Assembly (NCBI GenBank): GCA_963922205.1
Contig: CAWUHX010000247.1
Location: forward strand, 434,001-498,000
Length of the DNA: 64,000 nucleotides
Source: Romanomermis culicivorax
Lineage: Eukaryota > Nematoda > Enoplea > Mermithida > Mermithidae
Direction: 5' to 3'
The position numbers and the translations under genes were made by a program. This document shows positions 1 to 12,000 of the stretch, piece after piece (within the stretch, counting starts at the first letter, position 1; each line of letters begins with the position of its first letter). The notes beneath the pieces are model-generated. The model saw nothing but the letters and a program-made list of their open reading frames with translations, ran no database searches and was not told the DNA's origin.

Positions 1-129
1 AAAAATTTCGTATAGTATATGATAAACATATTTTGAAACATAATTTTTGTACATTTCCTTATGGTTGGACTAAATGATTTTTACAATAAAGTAGAATGTT
101 GCATCGAATTAAAAATTTTTCTTTTTGAT

Positions 130-1195
130 ATGTAAAGATTTTTTCTTTTTTCTACACGCTTTTTACGACTATTTTGTTTTGATCATTTTTTATAAAAGAC
201 CTTCTTGGTCATTTTTGGCAGTCATTCAAAATTTATACGTATGCACCCGTAAGGATAATGTTTCATCGCGTAATGACTTTCCCGAGAATTTACTCATTAA
301 ACAGACCATTACTGACCAATTTGACCGTTTGAGATTGACTTGAACGATCGTTCAGGAATGGGGCCTCCGAGCATATTTATGCCTGCAGGTGGCGCCCTTT
401 TGTCAAAGGGGGTCCAGGGGCGCAAATTTTTGAAAGGCTTCTTCTGCCCACGGGAGAAGCCATTTTTACACACGATCGGTTTTGATTTCTTTTCATATTT
501 TGCTCATTTCATGTTTTCCTTTTTCATCTACAGTAACACATCTATTACTCTAATTCCTCTATTACCATAATAGAAAAATTTACCGTAATTCTACTATTAC
601 GATAATTCCTGAATTTGTATCCTTTACCGTACGTCAACTCTCCAAATTTTCTACACGCTTTTTACGACCTGCTCGTTTGGTCATCTTTCTATAAAAGACC
701 TTATTTGTCTACATGCTTTTTACGGCCAGCTCGCTCTGGTCAGTTTTATAAAAGACCTTCTTGGTCATTTTTGGCAGAACATCAAAATTTATACGCATGC
801 ACCCGTAAGGATAATGTTTCATCGCATAATGACTCTCCCAAGAATTTACTCATTAAACAGACCATTACTGACCAGATTGACCGTTCTGACATTTGTTGAC
901 TTGAACGATCGTTCAGAAAATGGGACCTCCGAAATATATTTACACCTGCAGGTGGCACCCTTTTGACAAAGGGGGTCCAGGGTGCAAATTTTTGTGGGCT
1001 TCCTCTTCCCAGTGGGGAAGCCGTTTTTACACACGATCTCTTTTTATTTCTTTTCCATTTTTTGTTCATTTTAGTTTTCCTTTTTGCGTTCATCATTGAT
1101 TTTCCTTTTCCATCTACAGTAACACACCTATTACCATAATTCCTCTATTACCATAATCGAAAAATTACCGTAATTCTAATATTACGGTAACTCTA
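130..1195. repeat. Two-copy direct repeat of unknown origin, period about 555 bp
   Basis: Two similar blocks follow each other, roughly 150-605 and 650-1195. Shared landmarks in the same order are a TTCTACACGCTTTTTACGAC stretch, a segment with ATAAAAGACCTTCTTGGTC, a GATCGTTCAG segment, a CCTGCAGGTGGC segment followed by a GGGGGTCCAGG segment, and a tail rich in CTATTAC. The CACCCGTAAGGATAATG landmark recurs about 555 bp apart. The open frames here are short and conserved in neither copy, so I see no gene. It could be part of a larger satellite or a transposon edge cut by the window. Confidence 0.7.
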
Positions 1196-1425
1196 GAACA
1201 TGCATTCTTAACCGTACGACCTATAAATCGAGCGTATATGTTTACTGTACGACCTATAAATCGACGAAGAAATTAAACGTATATGTTTACTGTACGACCT
1301 GTAAATCCACCAAAAGCCGATCGTATATGTTTACTGTACGACCTATAAATCGGCAAAAAGTGACAAATTATAGGTCGTACACAAAAGATAGGGGTATCCT
1401 TAAGTGTACGACCTATACGGTCCGG
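1196..1425. repeat. Short repeat cluster with TACGACCTATAAATCG units
   Basis: At least four close copies of a unit reading TGTACGACCTATAAATCG (some with TGTAAATC) are spaced 45-65 bp apart, most preceded by TATGTTTACTG. Near 1363-1376 the same core appears inverted (TTATAGGTCGTAC), and the cluster ends with another direct copy around 1404. No coding frame fits. The mixed orientation suggests a foldback end or a block of binding-site-like motifs; function is unknown. Confidence 0.6.
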
Positions 1426-1684
1426 CCTTACTACTTACAGTTGAAGCAAACATGTCTTCAGGCTTGGCTGACGTATTCCAAATGAGACCATAATTTTGAT
1501 TCGCAAGTGCTTCACACTACTTCAATATTTTGTTTACAAACTTTTTACTGTAGCTAAAGTTGTGCAAAATCTTCCCGGAGTACCCCTGAGGCGTAGTGTA
1601 TCAATTTGGTCTCTGCACAATCCTCATCACAGGAATTATCAATCAATACAGAGAATGAGTTCATGAAAAAATCGAATTTTTCTT

Positions 1685-1794
1685 CCTTGAGAGACCCCTC
1701 CCCCCAAAAATTTGAGAATTACTGACCTCCGGCCCCAAAAAAGTCGCTCAACCCCCGCCCTGACCACGAGGCTCCGTTACATGTATGCTTACAA
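1685..1794 (-). mobile_element. Fragment of the CATACATG-ended MITE family
   Basis: The stretch carries C-rich CCCCTCCCCCC runs and ends in CTCCGTTACATGTATG. That is the inverted form of the left end of the complete element at 12372-12819 (CATACATGTAACGGAG). The other end is not recognisable here, so I read it as a truncated copy with no assignable target duplication. Confidence 0.55.
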
Positions 1795-2001
1795 CCATGG
1801 TAGTCTCCAACAATTGTTTCACAAACTCACATTTTTTCCTATTCAGGCTGATCCCAATGTACTTCAGATATGTATTCTACTCTGTTGCAATTTTGGTCTT
1901 TATACGCATGAATTCATGTGTTGCCTTAAAGTAGGTATTGACACGTAATGGGTAAACACGTTGCCATCATAACCATCGCCAAACACTGTTCGAAAAATAA
2001 T

Positions 2002-2072
2002 GCTCGACCAGGATTCGAACCCGTGTCTCTGTGACTATAGTGCAGGGTTCTTTCGATTGAACTACCGAGCCA
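2002..2072 (-). tRNA. tRNA-like sequence, probably a pseudogene or SINE-type fragment
   Basis: On the minus strand the segment has a D-arm pairing GTTC with GAAC and a near-perfect B-box/T-loop, GGGTTCGAATCC. The acceptor ends pair over about six positions. The anticodon stem has mismatches, and the loop would give an unusual ATA anticodon, so a functional tRNA is doubtful. No CCA is encoded. It lies in intergenic DNA, away from the protein genes. Confidence 0.35.
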
Positions 2073-2074
2073 GT

Positions 2075-3072
2075 GTTGCAATTGTTACGAAGGGGTGATG
2101 TACAGCCGTGCGACACGTGACAGTATGGAGTACTCTATAACAGTTCATATGTAAAGAAGGGTGGTAACCATTTTTCATAGAGGAACCCTCGTTCAGTCCG
2201 AACCCAACTCCTGCATTGGGTCGAATTTCTGGCCCAATCCTACCCAAGTTTCGTGAAATTCTGACCCAGGCCCGCAGGAACCACACGTAAACCAAACCCA
2301 AGTCATTTGTTTGAAATCGGGCCCAACCCATGCCAAAACTTCTAAAAAACTACGCTCAAATAATTTTAGTGCGTAAAACCGTTAAACCATAAAATTGTAA
2401 GGCGATCGACCCTTTGAAACCTATAATGATTTTACAAGTGTTTTTGGTTTTTTACAAAAATTTTACGTTTCCTGCACGTAAAACCCTTTACCCCGTAAGA
2501 TCTTCGAGATTCTCGACCCTTTGTGCATATTTTATACGAAAAACAAGCTTGCAGAAATTTTTTTTTTTTTGCTCGCCTACCCGCCCCTACTCCGCTGGAC
2601 AAAAAGTCGAGAGATCCTCCCCAAGGAAAATTCTAGCCGCGTGCATGTCTGATCACCCCCACCAACGAGACTCCTCAATTTCTACCAGTAGGCCAACAGG
2701 ACGTGAGTCTGAACAGTAGTCCCCAACATGCCGAAAAATCTGTTTCCCAGGACGATTTAATTGGTCCGTGTGTAAACTAGGACAAAAAACATCAAAATTT
2801 TATATAAATTTCTTAAATATGCATGTAAACAATCACGAAGCATCACAGAAAACGGACACACAAAAAAATTCCACTTCCCCGCCAAAAACACCCGCCAGCG
2901 GATAAACCAAAATACTTTTTTTGTAAAAAAAACAGACCAAACGATCGCGCATACTGTAATAAAAAAGCTTACTGTAGTTCATCGACGTCGAAAAGTACAA
3001 AATTGTTCAAAATATCGTAATCTTCGACGTATCATCAACTAAAAAATCCGGGTATACTGTACTTTGTTGACG
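2075..3072. other. Intergenic DNA downstream of HDAC, nothing recognised
   Basis: Roughly 1 kb between the tRNA-like sequence and the HDAC stop codon. It contains a poly-T run near 2559 and short open frames without family resemblance. It should include the HDAC 3' UTR and polyadenylation region on the minus strand, but I cannot assign a site. Confidence 0.4.
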
Positions 3073-6000
3073 TCAGCAAGCCACGTCGCCGCTGCTGCTC
3101 GACGTGGAACAATCGTTGCTGCTAGCGCTACCATCGGCGCTACTTTGCGGTTCGGATTTGACCACGACCAAATTGGTCCGACACGTTGGTTCGCCGCCGC
3201 CCGACGCCTGGTCCCGTCGTTCGACCGACAAATCGGCGAATTGACGCCGCAACCGGGCGCTTTGTACGTATTGATTTTGGGTCAAAAAAGCCGGCGCCCA
3301 ATCGACCGTCGACCAATAACGTTGTTGAATTTGGCAAACGCGTTTCAACGTCCGACGGGCGCTATCGTTGGCCAGACGGTCGAACGAGGCGGCGAATTGA
3401 CGCTCGGCGTCATCGTCGTCGGACGTCGTCGCCGCAGCCGCAGTTGTGGGACATTGCAGCGTCAATAGAGCGCGTACGCAACATTCGGCTGCGTCGCTTA
3501 TCGCAGCTAAATTGTAACCGCCTTCTAGGATAAGGACGACCGGGTAACGAGCGGCTAGCCGGGCCGTCATCCAACCGAACATTTGACTGGATAGATTGTA
3601 GCCGCCTATATGAAATGAAAAGGAAAAATTAGGCCACGCCTACTATCGATCGATATTTTTTCTTTCCCGTATAGTTGATGTTCCAAAAATGAATTGAATT
3701 TCAAGAATGATGAAGGTAAGAGTTTTATGATAATTTTGACATCTGTTGATAGATCATAGTGAATTCTATCCAAAAATATTACTCGAAAGATTCTATCTTC
3801 CTTTTTGATGAAATTATAAATGCTTAAACAAATCCTTTCTCCCGTAAACATGATGTTTCAAAAATGAGTTATTTTCGAAAAAATGATCATTGTAAAAGTC
3901 ATACTGATGCAAATGTGATAAATTTTATAGTAAACGACAGATTTAGAGAAATTGTATCCAAAAATCTATTTCAAAACGCTGTATCTTCAATTTTCATTCA
4001 GTTGTAAGGGTTTAAACTGATTTCTCTTCCCGTCAAGATGATATTTCGAGAATATTCTAGGGAGAATGAAAATTTCTGTCACATGCATAACAATTAACAA
4101 AATATGAAAAATTTAATATCAATCGATAGATCTGAACAAATCGTATCGAATAGTATCACTTTAAAACGCTATACCTGCATTTTTGATCGAGTTCTAAAGG
4201 TTTAAAGTGATTTATTTTCCCGTCAAGATTATATTCCTAAAATATTATAAGAAAAATTCAAATTTCGATGATAATCAAAATGTGGAAAATCTGATACCAA
4301 TCCATAGACCTCAAGAAATCCTATCGAATAGTTATTTTAAAAGAATATATCTTCATTTTTGATTAAGTTGTAAGGGTTCAAAGTGAATATTTCTTACGTC
4401 ACGATGATATTTCAAAAATATTGTGAGAAAAATGAAAATTTCGAAGAGGTCTATAATAATGACCAAAATGTGCAAAATTTGATAGCAATCGATAGATCTC
4501 AACAAAATCTATCCAATAGATTGCTTTAAAATCACGTGCCTTCATTTTTGACAGCGTCTTAAGTGTCTGAAGTGATTTCTTCTTCCGTAAAGGTGATATT
4601 TCAAAAACATGGTAAGAAAAATGAAAATTTCGATGAAATCCGTAGCGATGATCAAAATGTGTTAAATTTGATATCAATCGACAGATTTCGACAAAAGCTA
4701 TCGAACAGCATACTTTCAAACGCTATATCTTCATTTTTGATCGAGTTGTATAGGATTAAAGTGAATCATTCTTCCGTCAAGATGATATTTCAAAAATATT
4801 GTAAGAAAAATAAAAATTTCGAACAGGTCTACAATAATGATCAAAATGTGTTAATTTTGATATCAATCGACAGATTTCAACAAAAGCTATCGAACAGCAT
4901 ACTTTCAAACGCTATATCTTCATTTTTGATCGAGTTGTATAGGATTAAAGTGAATCATTCTTCCGTCAAGATGATATTTCAAAAATATTGTAAGAAAAAT
5001 AAAAATTCCGAACAGGTCTACAATAATGATCAAAATGTGGAAATTTCGATATCAATCGACAGAGCTCAACAGAATCTATCGAGCAGTATATTTTAAAATG
5101 ATGTATCTTCACTTTTGACAGACCTGTAAGGGTTTGATATGAATCATTCTTCCGTCAAGACGATGTTGCAAATGAAGTATAAAAAATGAAAACTTCGATT
5201 ACATCACTAATAATGATCAAAATATGGGAAATTTGATATCAATCGATAGACCTCAACAAAATCTATCGAGTAGTATGCTTTAAAATGCTATATCCTATTT
5301 TTACAGAGTTGTGAGGGTTTAAAGTAATTTTTTTCCCCGTCAAGATTATGTTTCAAAAATATTGTGAGAAAAACAAAAATTTCAACGACGTCAATAATAA
5401 TGATCAGAATGTAAAAAATTTGATGTCAATCGATAGATTTCGTTCATTTCAAACGGAGTTGTTAGGATTTGACGTGATTTGTTCTTCCCTAATTATGACA
5501 GTAATTTTCAATCAGTTAAACTAGTTCAATTGTGACAGGTTTGATATCAATTTATAGATATTACTCAAATCTATCAATGAGCATAATATGTTTCATGTTT
5601 GACGGAGTTGAGAGCTTCCAAAGAAATTTATTCTCCCGTAAAGATGATGTTTCAGAAATGAATCATATTTTAAACCGATGCGAATTTGATATAAATCGAT
5701 AGCCCATCACGTGTACTTCATAAAAATATGATTTATAACGTTGTATCTTCATTTTTGATAGAGTTATAGCGACTCAAAATGTTTTTTTTGACCCGTCAAG
5801 ATTATGTTTCAAAAATGAATTAAAGTCAATTTAATATCAATTCGTAGCACTTTTCGAGCACAATTCAGAAATCCTATTCCAAAAATTGCATCCTTATTCT
5901 CCAAAGAAATCAACTCACCGACGGCGTTCCAATGGCCGGCGGCGGCGTCGAAACCGCAAGAAACAAGAATTAAATCGGGTCGAAATTGGTCCAAAACGGG

Positions 6001-9000
6001 TTCGACGACGCAACGCCAAGCGGCCAAATATTCGGCGTCGCCCATCGCTTCGCCGCTCCACGGAATGTTCACCGTAAAGCCCCGGCCTTCGTTTTTACCC
6101 GTCTAGAAAAAAAATGTTGAATAGAGATTAGGGAAAAACTTTTTTTAATCAATAAAAATTTACAATTTGACACAGAAAACGAGCTTTTTTTGGTTAAAAA
6201 TACAATTTCAGGAAATTTTGAAGATTTCAGTACAATTTATAGTGCTAAATTTCGTATTATTCTACAAAAATGAATTTTTATACTAAAAATTTAAATTGGC
6301 AAAAATCACTTCAATCGATAGATCTCGACCAGATCTATCAAATAATAAACTCCAAAACGCTATATCTCAATTTTTGACTGAGTTTTGAAAGCTTGAAATG
6401 ATATCTTCTCCCGTCAAGATGATATTTCAAATATGAGTTATATGAATGAATAAGAAAAACTTACATTGATCAAGGTGTGGAAAGTTTTGAACCATTCGAT
6501 AGATCTCGATGAATTCTATTCAAAAATATCATTTAAAAAACTGTAGCTCGATTTTTGATGGAGTTGTAGGTGTTTAAACACAGTTTTTCTCCCGTAGAGA
6601 TTATGTTTCAAAATTGAATTAACCAAGGTTAATAAAAGAGCAACTCAACTGTATTGATATTCAATTGTGACAAATTTTATATAAATCGATAGATATCGAC
6701 GAAATCTATTAAAAAATATCATTCGAAAAACTGTAGCTTAATTTTTGACGGAGTTATATGTGTTTAAACATATTTTTTCTCCCGTAAAGATGATGTTTCG
6801 AAATTAACTTAATGGAGATTAAATAAACAGCAATCAAACTCTATTGATATCCAATCGTGACAAAATTTACATCAATCAATAGATCTCGACGAATTCTACT
6901 CAAAAATATAATTTGAAAAATTGCAGCTCAATTTTTTATGGACTTATAAGTGTTCAGACAGAGTTTTTCTCCCGTAGAGATGATGTTTCGAAATTGTATT
7001 AATGGAGATTAAATAAAAAACAATCAAACTCTATTGATACACAATTGTAATTAATGTCATATCAATCGATAGGTCTCGACGAACCCTATTCAAAAACATC
7101 ATTGCGAAAACGACGGCTCAATTTTTGAGGGAGTTATACGTGTTTTTACAGTTTTTCTCCCGTAGGGATGATGTTTCAAAAATCAAGTTTAAAAATGGAG
7201 AAATTGTTACGTTCTCAAAAAACTGTATACAAAGATATTACTGCAAAAGCTATCTTCATTTTTGATGGAGTAATGGGTGTTCAAAAAATTTCTTCTTCCG
7301 TAAAGATGATGTTTTAAATATGTAACTCGACCAAGGTGAAAAAAAACAACAATTTATCTAAACTTTAACAGTCATACTGATGTCCAATTTGAACAAATTT
7401 TAAATCAATTGATAGATTTTGACGAATTTTATCCAAAAATATTCTTTAAGACGGGCATAACAGAATTTGATTTTTTTTTTAAATTTTCAAAAATGTCAAA
7501 ATTTTAATTTTTTCTATAAATTTCTCTACAACCAAAATTTTCCAACAAGCTCTTGAACTTGGATCTCCCGGTCATCTCGGTTACTTCTTCGGCCGAGCCG
7601 GTGCCCGGGAAAAAATTGCCGTCGTCGTGCCGGTGTAGCGACAAATATAGAACGTCCGGGTCCGATTCGAACATCATTTGCGTGCCGTTACCGTGATGCA
7701 CGTCCCAATCGACGAGGGCGATTTTAGAAATTTGGCCGCCAAATTTTTGCTTGACCACACGAGCGGCTATAGCCACGTTGTTGAAATAGCAAAAGCCCAA
7801 AGCCTGGCGAAATGATTTAAGTAAAAATATTTTAAAAAGAAATTTATTTCAAATTTTTAATTTTTAATTTTTTTTTCGATCCAATTTTTTAAATATTAAT
7901 TATTATGTATTATTAATAATTATAGTTATATATAATTAATAAACAATATCATTAATTTTTATAACCATTAATACCATGTATTTTTAGATTTTTTTATTTT
8001 CAATTTTTTTCGAGTTGAAATTCAAGTCTATTTTCCGAAACTCAAACTCTACATTTTAATTTTGAATGCTTTTCAAAAGTAACTCAATTTTTCCTACCAA
8101 ATATACCACATCCTTCCTATTATTCTAATTTTTTTATTTCCAATTTTCTATGCAAAGTTTATATTAAAATTTTTTTTTTAATTTAATTTTATTTCTTGCA
8201 ATTCGACTTGATTTTAAATGTTGGCTTCAATTTTTTTCACGAGAAAAACGATATTTCATTATTAAATTTGATTTTAATTTTTTTAATTTTCAATTTTTTC
8301 ATGTTATTAAAATATTTTTTCATTATTTTTTTACATTTATTGTTTTCAATTTTTTCAAATTTTTTTTATTGTTTTATTGTTTTAAATTAAACTTTTTTCG
8401 AAACTCAACTTTAGTTTGATTTTAGTTTTAAATTTTTATATATTTATCTTTATTTTCAATTTTAATTTCACAATTGTTTTCTCAGAAATATTACGTCGTT
8501 TTTACATTTTTTTTATTTTTTGAAATTATTTAAAATTTCAATTTCAACTTTCTAGAATTCAACTTATTTTTTTAAAATCGGGGTTCATTCTTTTTGACCT
8601 CAAATTTACCTTTCAAAATCAAACTTTAATTTTCAAAATTTCAATTAATTTCGATTTTTCATTTTTTCAACTTCATTTTTCGACTACAGCTTAATTTTTC
8701 TTACCAAAAATATGATGTTTTTTATTACTTTTGATTTTGATTTTTTTATTTTTAATTTTTTGAACTTTACTCTTTTTATTCTCTTAAAATTTAACTACAT
8801 TTTTTAATTATTTTATTTAAATTTTTTTCAAAACAACTTAATTTTTTGAAATTATAAATCTGATATTTTTCTATTATTTTTTTTATTTATTTATTACCTT
8901 TAATTCATTTTAAAAAATTTCAATTTTTGTCTTTTCGTAACTAGACTTTATTAAAAATTTCATTTTTAATTTTTTTCTACATCTTAATTTTTTTTAATCA

Positions 9001-12000
9001 AAAATACAACGTGTGTTTATCTATATTTCTGTTTCGTATTTTTTCACTTGCAATTTTCTCAATTTTATTTTTTCTGTTTTTAAATTCAACTTTATTTTAC
9101 GAAATTTACCTTGATTTTAAACTGTAATCTTAAATTTTCATTGAACGAAAATCATTTTTTACCGAAAGAACAATTTTTTTATTATTTTTGTTTTTTATTT
9201 ATTTTTTTTATTTTTGACTTCTTCCAAGTTAATTTTTTGTTGTAGTTTTGAGTTCAACTATTTTAGTATTTTAAATTTTAATTCTAAATTTTTTAGTAGA
9301 ACAAAATTTTTTTTTAATTTTTAAAATTTTAATTTTATGAAGTTTGTTAACTTTACTTTTTTTAAATTTAGCTCTACTTTTACGACGTTCAACTTGATTT
9401 TAATTTTTTTCATAATATATGCAAGTTGATTTTTATTCATTTTTATTTTATTTTCCGAGATTTGTCTTTTTTGATTTTTCTAAATTCAACTTTATTTTTC
9501 ATTATTTATATTTTTTTTCGTAATTTTTTTAGCTTTTCTTATTTTTAAAATTAAAATTTATTTTTTTCAAATTCAGCTTTTACGGAATTTAACTTTATTT
9601 TAATTTTTTACATCAAAAAAGGTTGATTTTTTATTAATTTTTTTAGAAGTTCAAATTTTAGACTTTTGGAAATTCGGGTCCTGTCCTATACTATCTAACT
9701 TGAGCCGGTTCGGCGTGGTGGCCGGGTGGACGGACGACGGCTAGGCCGTTGCGTAGGCGGCCGGCCGCCACGGCCAACGTTAATTCGACGGCGCAGCCGA
9801 CGGCGGCGCGGGCGGCCGACGGCGTGAACGAATCGTTGAAATAGGTGTCTGAATCGACGCCTATGCCGCCGCAGGGCAGCTGCACAAGAGAAAAAAAATT
9901 TAAAATTTAAAGACTTTTTTGAAAAAATTTTGAAAGACATCTATAAATTTTAGGAAAAATTTAGAAAAAGTTTCTCGAAATTTAGAAAAAATTTAATAAT
10001 TTCAGAATTATTTTTTCAATTTCTCCAAATTTTGATGGGAATTTAAAAATTAAAAAAAAATCCAAAAATTTCTCAAAGTTTTGACAGATATAAATTTAAG
10101 AATTATTTTTTTGAGGATTTTCTCCAAAATTTCTGCAAAACGTACAAATTCTAGAAATTTCTTTCATAAATTTCTTTAAATTTTGAAAGAAATTCACAAA
10201 TTTTAGAAAGCTTTTTTAAAAAATTTCTCCAATTTCTGGGGGAAATTTACAAATTTAAAAAATTTCCCCATTTTTTTTTGAAAATTGTGATAGAAATTTA
10301 CAAATTTTAGAATTATTTTTGAGGATTTTCTCTAAAATTTCTGAAAAATTTACAAATTCTAAAAACTTCTTTCGTAAATTTCTCCAAATATTGAAAGAAA
10401 TTCACAAATTTTACAAAGCTTTTTTGAAAAATTTCTCCAAATTTTGGGAAAAATTTACAGATAAAAAAAATTCAAAAATTTCCTCAAACTTTTTTTGCAA
10501 ATTTTGATAGAAGTTTACAAATTTTAGAATTATTTTTGAGAATTTTCTACAAAATTTCTGCAAAGTTTACAAATTCTAGGAACTTTTCTTTAAATTTCAC
10601 CAAATTTTGATACATATAAATTTACAAATTTAAAAAGATTTTTTTTAATTTATCCAAATCTTGATGGAAATTTACAAAATTTTTGAATTTTTTCAAGACT
10701 TTTCTTCAAAATTTACCAATTCTAGAAACTTTTCCTAAAAAAGTTCTCCAGATTTTAACAGAAATTCACAAAGTTTAGAAAATATTTTTGAAAAAAAATT
10801 CAAAAATTCCTCCAAATTTTGACACAAATTTACTAATTTCAGAAATTTTCCTTCAATTTCTCCAAATTTTGGAAAATTTGTTTTTTCTGCAAAAAAATTC
10901 TCTAAATTTTGATCGAAATTTACAAATTTTTGAGAAGTTTTTTAAAGAATTTTGAAAGAAATTTACCAATTTTCGACAACTGTTTCAAACAATTTTTTTA
11001 GAAATTTCCGGGGAAATTCAAATTTTAATTTTTTTTTGAAAAGTTCGTTCAAGGTCCGGAAAAATTTTTTTAAAAAATTTCTCGAAATTTTGAAAAAATT
11101 ATATTTTACCTTACCTGAACGAAACTTTTCAGCGGCAAATCTTGAGCGTCCATTTTTAAACAAGCGGTGGGCGAAACGCCGAAAAATGTACAAAAACTGC
11201 TCGTATGGCACAATTTTAAATAGTCCAACGGCGCCTTGCGAGTCAAAATTTTTTCGCAACAATCGGCTAATCCTGTTTCCTGAAAAAAAACAAAAACATA
11301 TTTTTTTTAATTTTTGAAAAAAATTCAAGATTTTAAAATCTGCAAAAATTATTTTTTTAAATTTCGGATTTTTTTTTAATTTTGAAATTTGAGTAGAAAA
11401 TTTCTCAAAAAAAGAGGAATTTCAACCAAAAAATTTGACTTTTTTTATAATTTTTTTGTAAAAATTTAGAACTTCAAAATTTGAGAAAAATTTAGAATTG
11501 AAAAATCTGTAACTAAAATTATTTTTTTAAATTTCGGAAATATTTTCCTTAAAATTTCGAAATTTGAGTAGAAACTTTCTTAAAAAAAGACGAATTTTAA
11601 CTGAAAAGAATTTTTTTTTAATTTTCTGTAAAAATTAAAAATTTTAAAACTTGAAAAAAAAATTTTCACGTGTAGTCTGGCCCATATGGATTGGACCCGG
11701 CCGCCGTGCTCCACGTGTTTGCCGTTATCCCCGCACGTACATTGGTGCCGGCACATGGTCGAATCGTAGGCCAAGCCGGTTTTGGAAACGGCGGGCGCCG
11801 GCGGCCCCGCCTCCTTCCTATTCTCCGATTCGCGCCTCAAATCGTCTTCGCTTTCTTCCGTTACTAGACTTTTTCGTCTCGAAACCAGATCCCTGCGAAC
11901 AAAAAGTGGGCGGAGTTAAGACTTTAAAAAAGGGGAGGACCTATGTAAAGTACCTTATTTGAGCGTGTAAAAGATTGAACGAAGCGGCGGCGGTGGGCGT

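Noticed and set aside
3064..3533. Arg-rich plus-strand frames opposite HDAC exon 10
   Set aside because: Shadow frames of a GC-richer coding exon; the minus-strand reading carries HDAC motifs.
4563..5096. 177-codon open frame on the plus strand as a gene
   Set aside because: It is three units of the 189-bp intronic repeat read in one frame, antisense within HDAC intron 9, with no family resemblance.
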